DNA of 64,000 bases from Micromonospora ferruginea (GCF_013694245.2 NZ_CP059322.2:3231001-3295000); one strand, 5' to 3'. Positions 41,248 through 49,777 are shown, numbered from the stretch's first letter. The notes: generated by a model from the letters alone, not told the origin. Program-made: numbers and translations.

Positions 41248-42213
41248 TCACGCGGTCGGGCGTACCTTCGGCAGCACCTCGGCGCCGAACGCGTCCAGGA
41301 ACGCGCGCTGCTCCTGCCCGACGTGGTGCAGGGCGATCTGGTCGAAGCCCAGCTCCACGTAGTCCTGGAGCCAGCCGACGTGCCGGCCCAGGTCGGCGGA
41401 GACGTTGACGGTGTCGGTGACCTTCGACATCGGCACGTCCGCGCTGGCCACGTCGAAGTGCTCGGCGGTCTCCAGGTCCCAGCAGACCGGCGGGGCGAAG
41501 ACGTTGCTGCGCCACTGCTCGTACGCGATCGCCTCGGCCTCGGCCTGCTCGGGCGCCCAGCTCACGTGCACCTGGAGGTGCAGCGGCCCGCGACCGCCGG
41601 CGTCCCGGTAGGCGTCGATCATCTGGCGAAGGTGGTCGAGCGGCGCGTTGACCGTGATCAGCCCGTCGGCCCACTCGGCGCACCAGCGGGCGGTGGCGAC
41701 GCTGACCGCGGCGCCGACCAGGGCCGGCGGCTCCTCGGGGCGGGTCCACAGCTTCGCCCGGTCCACGGTGACCAGGCCGTCGTGGCTGACCTCCTCGCCG
41801 GCCAGCAGCGCGCGGATCACGTCGACGCACTCGCGCAGGCGGGCGTTGCGCAGCTCCTTGCGCGGCCACACCTCGCCGGTGATGTGCTCGTTGCTCGCCT
41901 CGCCGGTGCCGAGCGCGGCCCAGAACCGGCCCGGGTACATGGCGCCGAGCGTGCCGATGGCCTGCGCGATGATCGCCGGGTGGTAGCGCTGGCCGGGCGC
42001 GTTGACCACGCCGAAGGACAGGTTGGTGGCCTGGAGCGCGGCGCCGAGCCAGGACCAGGCGAACCCGGACTGGCCCTGCCGCTCGCTCCACGGCGAGAAG
42101 TGGTCGGAACACATGGCCGCGTCGAAGCCGGCGCGTTCGGCGTGGATCACCGCCTCCAGCAGCTTGGCCGGGTGGATCTGCTCGTGGGATGCGTGGAAGC
42201 CGAACGCCGTCAT
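41248..42213 (-). CDS. TIGR03557-type F420-dependent LLM class oxidoreductase
   Basis: A 321-residue luciferase-like (LLM) enzyme of the TIGR03557 type, a close relative of F420-dependent glucose-6-phosphate dehydrogenase. It starts MTAFGFHASHEQIHPAKLL, has CSDHFSPWSERQGQSGFAWS and ALGTGEASNEHITGEVWP, which frame the F420 pocket. It should transfer hydride to or from coenzyme F420 on an unknown substrate, in the cytoplasm. AGGAGT-type purines precede the ATG. A GGGGCCCCCGC repeat lies upstream. Confidence 0.9.
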   Translation of the reverse strand: MTAFGFHASHEQIHPAKLLEAVIHAERAGFDAAMCSDHFSPWSERQGQSGFAWSWLGAALQATNLSFGVVNAPGQRYHPAIIAQAIGTLGAMYPGRFWAALGTGEASNEHITGEVWPRKELRNARLRECVDVIRALLAGEEVSHDGLVTVDRAKLWTRPEEPPALVGAAVSVATARWCAEWADGLITVNAPLDHLRQMIDAYRDAGGRGPLHLQVHVSWAPEQAEAEAIAYEQWRSNVFAPPVCWDLETAEHFDVASADVPMSKVTDTVNVSADLGRHVGWLQDYVELGFDQIALHHVGQEQRAFLDAFGAEVLPKVRPTA

Positions 42214-42251
42214 GGGCAGCACTCCTACCCACGCCGGCACAGATGTAAGCA

Positions 42252-42291
42252 GGGGCCCCCGCTTAACGCCTCCGGTAGAGGCGGGGGCCCC
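42252..42291. repeat. GGGGCCCCCGC-stem intergenic repeat, copy 3
   Basis: Perfect 11-bp arms 42252-42262 and 42281-42291 with TTAACGCCTCCGGTAGAG between them. It lies between the dehydrogenase stop (42306) and the next start (42213) and may end the upstream transcript. Confidence 0.85.
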
Positions 42292-42305
42292 GCCTAACAC
42301 TCACC

Positions 42306-43718
42306 TCACTCGGCGTGCGCGCCGGCGCCCGCCCCGGCCTCGCCCTCGCCGATCCACACCGTCTTGGTGTTGCAGAACTCGCGCATGCCCAGGGCGGACA
42401 GCTCCCGGCCGTACCCGGAGTTCTTCACGCCGCCGAACGGCAGCTCCGGATAGGACGTGGTCATGCCGTTGACGAACACGTTGCCGGCGTCCAGGTCGAC
42501 CGCGAAGCGCTCCTGCTCCGCCGGGTCGGTGGTCCAGGCGTTGGAGCCGAGGCCGAAGCTGGTGCCGTTGGCCACCTCGATCGCCTCGTCGTACGAGCCG
42601 ACCCGGTAGAGCCCGGCGACCGGGCCGAACACCTCCTCGCCCCACATCCGCATCTCCGGGCGCAGGTCGGTGACCACGGTCGGCGGGTAGAACCAGCCGT
42701 CGGAGGCCGGCTTCTCGCCGCCGCAGAGCACGGTCGCGCCCTGGTTCACCGCATCGGTCACCTGGTCGTGCACCTCGTCCCGGCCGCGCTCGCTGGCCAG
42801 CGGGCCGACGTCGGTGTTCTCGTCCATCGGGTCGCCGACCCGCAGCGCCGACATCCGGGCCGCGAACTTCTCGGCGAACGCGTCGAAGACGTCGGTGTGC
42901 ACGATGAACCGCTTGGCCGCGATGCAGGACTGGCCGTTGTTCTGGCAGCGGGCGGTGGTGGCCACCTCGGCGGCCCGGTCCAGGTCGGCCGAGGGCATCA
43001 CCACGAACGGGTCGCTGCCGCCCAACTCCAGCACGGTCTTCTTGATCTCCCGGCCGGCGATCTCGGCGATGGAGCGGCCGGCCGGCTCGCTGCCGGTGAG
43101 CGTGGCCGCGCGCACCCGCGGGTCGGTGAGCACCCGCTCGACCGCGTCGGAGCCGACCAGCAACGTGGTGAACGCGCCTTCGGGGAATCCGGCGCGGCGG
43201 AACACGTCCTCCAGGTAGAGCGCGGTCTGCGGCACGTTGGAGGCGTGCTTGAGCAGGCCGGTGTTGCCGGCCATCAGGGCCGGCGCGGCGAAGCGCATCA
43301 CCTGCCACAGCGGGAAGTTCCACGGCATCACCGCGAGCACCGGGCCGATCGGCTGGTAGCGGACGTACGCCCGCTTCGCCTTGACCGCGGCGGCGTCGGC
43401 GGGCTCGTCGGCGAGCATCTCCGGCGCCTTCGCGGCGTAGAAGCGGCAGGCGGTGGCGCACTTGGTGACCTCCGCCTTCGCGGCGGCGAACGTCTTGCCC
43501 ATCTCGGTGGTCATCAGCCGGGCGGTCTCGTCGCGCTCGGCGTCGAGCAGGTCGGCGGCGGCGGTGAGCCAGCGGGCCCGCTGCGCGATGGTGGTGTCAC
43601 GCAACTGCCGGTACGCGAGGTCGGCCCGCTCGATCGCGGCGTCGATCTGCTCGTCCGACATCGCGTCGTACGTCTTGAGCACCTGTCCGGTGGCGGGATT
43701 GGTGGTGGCGATGGGCAT
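42306..43718 (-). CDS. NAD(P)-dependent succinate-semialdehyde dehydrogenase-like ALDH
   Basis: A 470-residue aldehyde dehydrogenase close to succinate-semialdehyde dehydrogenases. MPWNFPLWQVMRFAAPALMA binds cofactor, LELGGSDPFVVMPSADLD carries the general-base Glu, and CQNNGQSCIAAKRF the nucleophile Cys; FGPVAGLYRVGSYDEAIEVA is usual. The N-terminus IATTNPATGQVLKTYD matches this subgroup. It starts 12 bases after the DUF6343-like gene, likely one transcript. No GABA aminotransferase is adjacent, so the substrate call is tentative. Confidence 0.88.
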   Translation of the reverse strand: MPIATTNPATGQVLKTYDAMSDEQIDAAIERADLAYRQLRDTTIAQRARWLTAAADLLDAERDETARLMTTEMGKTFAAAKAEVTKCATACRFYAAKAPEMLADEPADAAAVKAKRAYVRYQPIGPVLAVMPWNFPLWQVMRFAAPALMAGNTGLLKHASNVPQTALYLEDVFRRAGFPEGAFTTLLVGSDAVERVLTDPRVRAATLTGSEPAGRSIAEIAGREIKKTVLELGGSDPFVVMPSADLDRAAEVATTARCQNNGQSCIAAKRFIVHTDVFDAFAEKFAARMSALRVGDPMDENTDVGPLASERGRDEVHDQVTDAVNQGATVLCGGEKPASDGWFYPPTVVTDLRPEMRMWGEEVFGPVAGLYRVGSYDEAIEVANGTSFGLGSNAWTTDPAEQERFAVDLDAGNVFVNGMTTSYPELPFGGVKNSGYGRELSALGMREFCNTKTVWIGEGEAGAGAGAHAE

Positions 43719-43730
43719 GTCGTACTCCTG

Positions 43731-43994
43731 TCACTCGAACAGCGAGTGCCGCACGCCCGGCTCCTCCCGGCGGCGGGCGGCGCGACGGCGCTGGATGACG
43801 ACCAGATCGACCACGGCCACCACGGCGAGGACCGCGCAGACGACGCCCAGCCAGGCCAGGTCGGCGGCGAACGCGAACACCGCGAGGACGGCCATCACGA
43901 CCAGGCCGAACAGCGCCAGCGCGAGGCGCAGGTTGAGCGCGCTGTTCGCGTGGCCGACCGTGCCTCGGGCGCGGCGGGGCTGTGATCGGGTCAT
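43731..43994 (-). CDS. DUF6343-like small membrane protein
   Basis: An 87-residue protein with a basic N-terminus (RSQPRRARGTVGHANSALN), two membrane helices (LALFGLVVMAVLAVFAF and WLGVVCAVLAVVAVVDLVVI) and a basic tail (RRRAARRREEPG). GHANSALNLRLALA resembles the DUF6343 pattern as I recall it. Function unknown. A SigB-type promoter (44004-44028) ends nine bases before the ATG, predicting a leaderless stress transcript that may also carry the dehydrogenase. Confidence 0.75.
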   Translation of the reverse strand: MTRSQPRRARGTVGHANSALNLRLALALFGLVVMAVLAVFAFAADLAWLGVVCAVLAVVAVVDLVVIQRRRAARRREEPGVRHSLFE

Positions 43995-44003
43995 TCTTCC
44001 CGG

Positions 44004-44029
44004 CTACCCCGGCACCGGCGGGACTAACC
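44004..44029 (-). promoter_or_regulatory. SigB/SigF-type promoter, leaderless layout
   Basis: On the minus strand GGTTA (44029-44025), a 15-base spacer from GTTA and GGGTAG (44009-44004), then nine bases to the ATG at 43994. The geometry equals that at 2552 and 10057. Confidence 0.55.
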
Positions 44030-44155
44030 GGCGCCCGCCGCGGCACCGGTGATCCGGGACACGGAACGGGTACGCGGCGGATGCGATCACCGGGTGGCCG
44101 CGTTGGATCGTGCTGCCGGCCGAGGCGGAGATCCCGCGGCGGTGGAGAGGATGGC

Positions 44156-44755
44156 ATGACCACGATGCAGGCGGGGCCCGTGACCGTCGCCGTGTCCCGG
44201 CGCGCCGACCCGGCGCGTACCGGGGAGATGGTGGCGTGGATGCGGGCCGGGACGGCGCTCGCGGAGAGCTTCCCCGGGTTCCTGGGCGCCGGCTTCGTCC
44301 GCAGCGCGCCCGGGTCCGGGGAATGGCACGTGATGTACCGCTTCGCCGACGCGGACACGCTGCACCACTGGGAGGACTCGCCGCAGCGGCACTGGTGGCT
44401 GAGTTCCGCGCAGGGCATCGTGGAGCACACCCGGGTGGAGCGCCGCACCGGCATCGAGGGCTGGTTCGACGCGCCGGTGGACCACGTGGTGGAGACGTTC
44501 GGCGAGCCCGAGCCGGCCGTCCCGGCCGCGCCGCCGCGCTGGAAGCAGGCGGTCACCATCTGGTTGGCGTTCTTCCCGCTGAGCCTCACCGCGACGCTGC
44601 TGACCGCCCGGTTCGCCGCCGGCGTGCCGCTCGCCGGCCGGACGCTGCTGATGACGCTGGTCCTCACCCCGCTGATGACCTATCTGGTGCTGCCCCGGAT
44701 CACCCGGGCGCTGCACTGGTGGCTGCACGGCCAGCCGGCCCCCTGGCGGCGCTGA
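44156..44755 (+). CDS. ABM-domain protein with two C-terminal membrane helices
   Basis: A 199-residue protein. Residues 1-100 are an antibiotic-biosynthesis-monooxygenase (ABM) ferredoxin-like domain (VTVAVSRRADPARTGEMVAW; ESFPGFLGAGFVRSAPGSGE; YRFADADTLHHWEDS). Residues about 128-185 form two membrane helices (AVTIWLAFFPLSLTATLLTA and LLMTLVLTPLMTYLVLP). This membrane-anchored form is known in several bacteria but uncharacterised. ATG 44156 is selected over 44151 by frame and by GGAGAGG upstream. GGGTAC at 44068 may be part of a SigB-like promoter, but its -35 is poor. Confidence 0.85.
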   Translation: MTTMQAGPVTVAVSRRADPARTGEMVAWMRAGTALAESFPGFLGAGFVRSAPGSGEWHVMYRFADADTLHHWEDSPQRHWWLSSAQGIVEHTRVERRTGIEGWFDAPVDHVVETFGEPEPAVPAAPPRWKQAVTIWLAFFPLSLTATLLTARFAAGVPLAGRTLLMTLVLTPLMTYLVLPRITRALHWWLHGQPAPWRR

Positions 44756-44881
44756 CCACCGTCCGCCGCACACGAATGTGAACGACAGGTGTCGATGCCG
44801 GAAAGGCGACAGACCTCCCGTACCGACGGTCGAGGCGCATAGGGTCGATCCGCCCCTGCGTGCCGCCGGACGGAGGACCGC

Positions 44882-45727
44882 ATGCCGCGACGGTGGATCG
44901 CCGCGCTCGCCTGCCTCGCCGCGCTCGTCGCGCTGGCCTGCGACGGCTCCGGCTCGGCGTCGCCCCGCCCCACCGAGTCGACCCGCCCGGGCGCGCCCCG
45001 GGCGCTGACCGCGCTCGGCGACTCGGTCAGCACCGGCTTCGGCTCCTGCCTCGTGCTGGTGAGCTGCGAGCGCAACTCCTGGTCGACCGGGGACAGCCTG
45101 CGGGTGGAGAGCCTCTACCGGCGGCTGCGCGCCGACACGCCGACGCTGCGCGCGTACAACCGGGCGGTGCCCGGGGCCCGCGCGGCCGGTCTCGCCGACC
45201 AGGCCCGGGCCGCGGTACGCGACAAGGCCGACCTGGTCACGGTGCTGATCGGGGCGAACGACGTCTGCCGGGGCGACGTCGACGCGATGACGCCGGTCGC
45301 CACGTTCCGCGATCAGGTCGACGCCGCGCTCACCGTGCTGCGCAAGGGCCGGCCGAAGGCCCGGGTGCTGGTGGTCAGCATTCCGGACCTGCACCGGCTC
45401 TGGGAGATCGGGCACACCGACGCACGCGCCGTGCGGGCCTGGAAGCGGGGCGTCTGCCCGGCGCTGCTGGCCGACGCCACGTCGACCGCGCCCGCCGCGG
45501 CGGCCCGCCGGGCCCGCGTCAAGGAACGCATCGAGGCGTACGACGACCAGCTCCGCGCCGCCTGCCGAGGATACGGGTCGCGCTGCCGCTGGGACGGCGG
45601 CGCGGTGCACCGGCACCGGTTCAGCCTGGACCAGGTGAACGCGCTGGACTGGTTCCACCCCAACGCGGCCGGTCAGGGCCGGCTGGCCGAGGTGGCCTGG
45701 AACGCGTCCGGCTGGGCGCGCGACTGA
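44882..45727 (+). CDS. Secreted SGNH/GDSL-type hydrolase
   Basis: A 281-residue exported esterase-like enzyme. The N-terminus is a signal sequence (RWIAALACLAALVALAC); the Cys could be a non-standard lipobox, so either secretion or lipid anchoring is possible. SGNH blocks: LGDSVSTGFGS (nucleophile Ser), VPGARAAGLADQA (block II Gly), IGANDVC (Asn), DWFHPNAAGQ (Asp-His). It would hydrolyse ester bonds in lipids or carbohydrates. The substrate is unknown. GGAGG lies before the ATG. Confidence 0.9.
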   Translation: MPRRWIAALACLAALVALACDGSGSASPRPTESTRPGAPRALTALGDSVSTGFGSCLVLVSCERNSWSTGDSLRVESLYRRLRADTPTLRAYNRAVPGARAAGLADQARAAVRDKADLVTVLIGANDVCRGDVDAMTPVATFRDQVDAALTVLRKGRPKARVLVVSIPDLHRLWEIGHTDARAVRAWKRGVCPALLADATSTAPAAAARRARVKERIEAYDDQLRAACRGYGSRCRWDGGAVHRHRFSLDQVNALDWFHPNAAGQGRLAEVAWNASGWARD

Positions 45728-45737
45728 ACCGGGCCGG

Positions 45738-46478
45738 TCAGGGCCGGCGTGGGCCGGGAAGCTGCCGGGGGCCGGCGGCGCGGTAGAGCGCGCGGGCCCG
45801 GTCGGCCAGTTCCTTGGTGGCCGAGGAGTTGGCCCAGGTGCCGAGGATGATCGCGGCGCCGGGGACGACCTTGGCGAACATCCGCTTGGCGGCGCGCACC
45901 CCGGCCATCCGGGCCAGCCGCACGCCGAGCTGGAGCATCACCCGGCCCAGCGCCCGGTCACCGGAGGAGCCGAACAGCGCGCCGGCCCGCTCCCGGCCGG
46001 CGGCCACGCCCAGCGCCAGCCGGGCGGTCTCGGCGGCCTTGTGCACCCGCTGGAGCACCAGCAGGTCGGTGGCCCGGTCGGGGCTCGTCGGGTCGGCGCC
46101 GTAGGCGGCCGCCACGTGCAGCACCAGCCGGGCCTGGGTCCAGGCCAGCACGCCCACGTCGATCACCGCGCCGGGCAGCCCGGCCGCCCCGGAGACCGCG
46201 CCGGAGAGGCGGGCGTGGTTGACGAACTTGCGGACCGCCTGGTCGGCCAACTGCTCGGGCGGCGCGTCCGGACGCTGCGCCCGCTCCCGGGCCGCCCACT
46301 GCGCGGCCTCCGGGCCGAGCCGGCGCACCGCCTCCAGGGCGAGGTGCTCCGGCGCGTACTGCGGGTCCTCCCGCATCCGGTCCCACAGGGTGGCCGGGGG
46401 GCCTTCGGGCGCCTCGACCGGTGGGACCGGAGTGGCGGGAACGGTGGGTTCCCCGTCGACGGGGGCGGGGTCGGTCAC
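45738..46478 (-). CDS. EcsC family protein
   Basis: A 246-residue protein of the EcsC family. A Pro-rich N-terminus (first 30 residues) precedes LWDRMREDPQYAPEHLALEA, then the family core with AVRKFVNHARLSGAVSGAAG and VIDVGVLAWTQARLVLHVAA, ending in AAKRMFAKVVPGAAIILGTW. The amphipathic and hydrophobic helices suggest membrane association. EcsC was named for a Bacillus ABC transporter operon, but no transporter is nearby here. Function unproven. Confidence 0.85.
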   Translation of the reverse strand: MTDPAPVDGEPTVPATPVPPVEAPEGPPATLWDRMREDPQYAPEHLALEAVRRLGPEAAQWAARERAQRPDAPPEQLADQAVRKFVNHARLSGAVSGAAGLPGAVIDVGVLAWTQARLVLHVAAAYGADPTSPDRATDLLVLQRVHKAAETARLALGVAAGRERAGALFGSSGDRALGRVMLQLGVRLARMAGVRAAKRMFAKVVPGAAIILGTWANSSATKELADRARALYRAAGPRQLPGPRRP

Positions 46479-46518
46479 GGGACGCTCCGGGGGTCGTGCG
46501 GCGGGGTGGACGGGCCGG

Positions 46519-46668
46519 TCAGCGGCGACGCGTCGAGGACAGGCGGTTGGCGAGCTGCCGCAGGCGTGCCTGGTTCTGCGGCTTGGCCATCTCGCGCCGA
46601 CCCCGGTCGACCAACTGCTGGCCGCGCGGCGAGCGGAGGAAGGCGGTGATCCGTTGCATCAGCGACAT
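46519..46668 (-). CDS. Small basic hypothetical protein
   Basis: A 49-residue, very basic, helical protein (MQRITAFLRSPRGQQLVDRG; RREMAKPQNQARLRQLANRL). GGAGG lies at good distance before ATG 46668. No family recognised. The amphipathic first helix could touch a membrane or nucleic acid. It lies between the EcsC gene and a secreted lysozyme-like gene, all on the minus strand. Confidence 0.65.
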   Translation of the reverse strand: MSLMQRITAFLRSPRGQQLVDRGRREMAKPQNQARLRQLANRLSSTRRR

Positions 46669-46760
46669 GGCGTCCTCCAGTCCGCGGTTCCCATCATGTG
46701 TACCTGGAACCGGCAAGTCACTGATACCCGAACCGGCGTTCCGGCAACCGTCCACTCTCC

Positions 46761-47471
46761 TCAGCCGAGGATCTCGGCCACCACCTGGCCCGCGTTCCAC
46801 TCGTGCTGCGCGTACGCGTCGGGGAACGCCGAGATCTGCACCGCCTGGGCGGCGACCGACAGCGGCAGGTCCTGCCAGCCGGGGATCTCCTCCAGCGCGG
46901 ACAGGAACGCCCTGGTCGCGTACTCGGGGTCCATCAGCTCCTCGATGGTGCCCCAGCCGCTGCTCGGGCGCTGCTGGAAGAGCCCGACCGAGTCGTGGTC
47001 CCAGCCGATGGCCTGGTGCGGGTAGTTCTGCGACTCGGGCAGCACGCCGCTGGCGTAGTTGAGCAGGGTGCTCTCCTGCATCGCGGTGGCCACCGCGATG
47101 ACCAGCCCGCGGCGCGGCACGCCCATCTCCTTGCCGGCCCGGACGATCTTCACCGCGTTGTCCATCTGGACGCGGTCCAACCCGGCGACCGGGACGATCC
47201 GGCGGGGCTTCGGCTTGGGCTTCGGCTTGGGCTTGACCTTCGCCTTCGGCGTGGCGGTCGGGGACGGGGCGGCGCTGGGGGTGGTCGGGGCGGTGCTCGG
47301 CCGGGCCAGGCTGCGCGAGGCGGCGTCGAGCGCCGCCCGCTCGGCGACCTCCGCCGCGGGCGCCGGCCGGGTGGCGCGGTCGGCCGCGCCGAAGCCGACC
47401 TGGCTGACGCCGACCAGCCCGAGGCAGCAGGCCGCGCCGGTGGCGACCACCAGCTTGGTACGGCGGTTCAT
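46761..47471 (-). CDS. Secreted lysozyme/SLT-like cell-wall protein
   Basis: A 236-residue exported protein. Residues 5-28 form a signal or anchor helix (KLVVATGAACCLGLVGVSQV), residues 30-90 an Ala/Pro and Lys-Pro repeat linker (KPKPKPKPKP), and residues about 95-236 a lysozyme-like fold found in actinobacterial peptidoglycan hydrolases (LVIAVATAMQESTLLNYASG, with a candidate catalytic Glu; WDHDSVGLFQQRPSSGWGT; SVAAQAVQISAFPDAYAQHE). The start is doubtful: coding-like sequence extends upstream to ATG 47632 but needs a frame change. Confidence 0.8.
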   Translation of the reverse strand: MNRRTKLVVATGAACCLGLVGVSQVGFGAADRATRPAPAAEVAERAALDAASRSLARPSTAPTTPSAAPSPTATPKAKVKPKPKPKPKPRRIVPVAGLDRVQMDNAVKIVRAGKEMGVPRRGLVIAVATAMQESTLLNYASGVLPESQNYPHQAIGWDHDSVGLFQQRPSSGWGTIEELMDPEYATRAFLSALEEIPGWQDLPLSVAAQAVQISAFPDAYAQHEWNAGQVVAEILG

Positions 47472-48021
47472 CGCGCCCCGCAGGCGGGTACGCCGGGTTC
47501 CGGCGCCCTGCGGGGCGGCGGTGCGGTCGATGAAGGGGGTACCGTCTACCCGTTCGGTGGAGGGGGTCTCCCCGAACGGTCAGTCGGGCGGGCGGGGCCG
47601 TTCGAGTCGTCGAGGGTGCCGTCGTCACGCATCCGACGAGGCTAGGCAGGGCAAACCGGGATCACCCAGGCCCAAACGGTGGCCCTCACCACACTTCATC
47701 CCCTCTCAGCCGGACATCGCGGGAAGCGCGGGCCCGGTCCGGCACCAACCACGCGGACCGGGCGAACCTCCGGTACGCCACGGGGCGGGGGCGCTCGGGC
47801 AGGATCCTCGCAACCGCTCCACCCGCCGCCGATGATCGACTAACTCGTCCTTTCGGCCGACCCGGGATGGACCGCACGACCGGGGCGTGGCCGAACTGTG
47901 ATCACGATCCGGGCGCCGGACGGGTCCGTAACGGAATGGACCACGCCCCCCGGTACGTTTGCCGAATCGGGGACGCCGTCGCGCGGCACTCCCCGTACGC
48001 GTCGACAGGGAGGACCCACCG
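47472..48021. other. 550-base intergenic region with possible N-terminal coding remnant
   Basis: Positions 47472-47632 (minus) look coding in two frames: ATG 47632 gives MRDDGTLDDSNGPARPTD, and the frame of the lysozyme-like gene resumes near 47580 (FGETPSTERVDGTPFIDRT). From 47640 to 48021 I see no gene. I looked for a ydaO-type c-di-AMP riboswitch core before the cell-wall gene and did not find one. Confidence 0.5.
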
Positions 48022-48942
48022 GTGCTCGACCCACACGAGCTCTACGAACTCACCGACGAGCTGCCCGACCTCGGCCAGCCGGTGCTGATCCAGGCGCTCA
48101 CCGGCTTCGTCGACGCGGGCAGCGCCACCCGGCTGGCCCGGGAGCAGTTGCTCACCTCGCTGGACGCGCGGACGATCGCCCGGTTCGACGTCGACCAGAT
48201 GTTCGACTACCGCTCCCGCCGGCCGGTGATGACCTTCGTCGAGGACCACTGGGCCGAGTACGACGCCCCGGAACTCGAACTGCACCTGCTGCACGACGAC
48301 GACGAGACGCCGTTCCTCCTGCTCACCGGCCCCGAGCCGGACCTGCAGTGGGAACGCTTCGTGGCCGCCGTCGCCGGGCTGTCGACCCGCCTCGACGTCC
48401 GGCTCACCGTCGGGCTCAACTCCATCCCGATGGCCGTGCCGCACACCCGGCCCAGCGGCGTCACCGCGCACGCCACCCGGCCGGAGCTGATCGCCGGGCA
48501 CGAGCCCTGGCTGCAGAAGGTGCAGGTGCCGGCCAGCGTCGGGCACCTGCTCGAATACCGGCTCGGCGAGCTGGGGCGCGACGCGCTTGGCTTCGCCGCG
48601 CACGTGCCGCACTACGTCGCCCAGACCGAATACCCGGCCGCCGCCGAGGCGCTGCTCGCCGCCGTGTCCAAGGGCACCGGCCTGCTGCTGCCGCGCGACG
48701 GCCTGCGTGCCGCGGCCGAGACGATCCGGGTGGAGATCGACCGCCAGGTGGCCCAGACCGAGGAGGCGGCCACGCTGGTCCGGGCGCTGGAGGAGCAGTA
48801 CGACGCGTTCGCCCGCGGACGCGGCGAGAAGAACCTGCTCGCCGCCGAGACCGGCCCGCTGCCCACCGCCGACGAGCTGGGCGCCGAGCTGGAACGTTTC
48901 CTCGCCGAGCAGACCCACCCGGGCGACACCCCGGAGCGCTGA
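48022..48942 (+). CDS. PAC2 family protein
   Basis: A 306-residue PAC2 (proteasome assembly chaperone 2-like) protein of the actinobacterial type. Seen: QPVLIQALTGFVDAGSATRL at the front, RPVMTFVEDHWAEYDAPELE, LLLTGPEPDLQWERFVAAVA and HVPHYVAQTEYPAAAEALLA. The C-terminal 60 residues are a charged helix. In actinobacteria this family has been named a proteasome-assembly-like protein, but a role in the 20S proteasome is unproven. GTG 48022 follows AGGGAGGA. Confidence 0.9.
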   Translation: MLDPHELYELTDELPDLGQPVLIQALTGFVDAGSATRLAREQLLTSLDARTIARFDVDQMFDYRSRRPVMTFVEDHWAEYDAPELELHLLHDDDETPFLLLTGPEPDLQWERFVAAVAGLSTRLDVRLTVGLNSIPMAVPHTRPSGVTAHATRPELIAGHEPWLQKVQVPASVGHLLEYRLGELGRDALGFAAHVPHYVAQTEYPAAAEALLAAVSKGTGLLLPRDGLRAAAETIRVEIDRQVAQTEEAATLVRALEEQYDAFARGRGEKNLLAAETGPLPTADELGAELERFLAEQTHPGDTPER

Positions 48943-48979
48943 GCGGGCGGGGCCGAACCCGATGCGGCAGGCTGGGGCC

Positions 48980-49777
48980 ATGCGCCTGGCGACCTGGAAC
49001 GTCAACTCGGTGAAGGCCCGCCTGCCCCGGCTGCTCGACTGGCTGGCCGGCACGAAGCCGGACGTCGTCTGCCTGCAGGAGACGAAGTGCCCGGACGGGG
49101 CGTTCCCCGTCGCCGAGGTGGGTGAGCTGGGCTACGAGGTGGCCAGCCACAGCGACGGCCGGTGGAACGGCGTGGCCGTGCTGTCCCGGGTCGGGCTGGC
49201 CGACGTGACGGTCGGCTTCCCCGGCGAACCCGGCTTCCCCGAGCCCGAGGCCCGCGCCATCGCCGCCACCTGCGACGGGGTCCGGGTCTGGTCGGTGTAC
49301 GTGCCGAACGGCCGCGCCCCCGACGACCCGCACTACGCCTACAAGCTGGCCTGGTTCGCCGCGCTGCGCGACGCGCTGGAACCGGAGGTGGCCGCCGGCC
49401 GCCCGCTCGCCGTCTGCGGCGACTTCAACGTGGCGCCGACCGACGCCGACGTCTGGGACCCGGCGCTGTTCGCCACCTCCACCCACGTCACGCCGGCCGA
49501 GCGGGCCGCCCTCGCCGCGCTGCGCGACCTCGGCCTGGCGGACGTGGTGCCCACCCCGATGAAGGGGCCGCACCCGTACACCTACTGGGACTACCGGGCC
49601 GGGATGTTCCACCAGAACAAGGGCATGCGGATCGACCTGGTGTACGCCACCGCGCCGTTCGCGGACGCGGTCCGCTCCGCGTACGTCGACCGGGAGGCCC
49701 GCAAGGGCAAGGGCCCCTCCGACCACGCCCCGATCGTGGTCGACGCCGACCTGGTGCCGGCCGTCGAGGCGCTCTGA
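48980..49777 (+). CDS. xthA: Exodeoxyribonuclease III / AP endonuclease
   Basis: A 265-residue EEP-fold nuclease for base-excision repair, cutting at abasic sites and degrading 3' ends. The N-terminus MRLATWNVNSVKARLPRLLD holds the metal/DNA Asn, LQETKC has the metal Glu (E34), VPNGRAPDDPHYAYKL follows, GDFNVAPTD is the Asp-Asn pair, and SDHAPIVVD ends with the catalytic His. It ends 20 bases before the ABM gene. Confidence 0.95.
   Translation: MRLATWNVNSVKARLPRLLDWLAGTKPDVVCLQETKCPDGAFPVAEVGELGYEVASHSDGRWNGVAVLSRVGLADVTVGFPGEPGFPEPEARAIAATCDGVRVWSVYVPNGRAPDDPHYAYKLAWFAALRDALEPEVAAGRPLAVCGDFNVAPTDADVWDPALFATSTHVTPAERAALAALRDLGLADVVPTPMKGPHPYTYWDYRAGMFHQNKGMRIDLVYATAPFADAVRSAYVDREARKGKGPSDHAPIVVDADLVPAVEAL

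Noticed and set aside
44048..44073. SigB-like promoter before the ABM membrane gene
   Set aside because: GGGTAC is present but no GNNT -35 lies at 14-16 bases; kept only as a remark.
47686..47877. Minus-strand frame of 63 codons
   Set aside because: No ribosome site, no family, and Arg-rich composition typical of non-coding G+C-rich DNA.
47632..48021. Possible c-di-AMP (ydaO-type) riboswitch before the lysozyme-like gene
   Set aside because: I could not find the conserved core motifs or pairing; only ordinary G+C-rich sequence.
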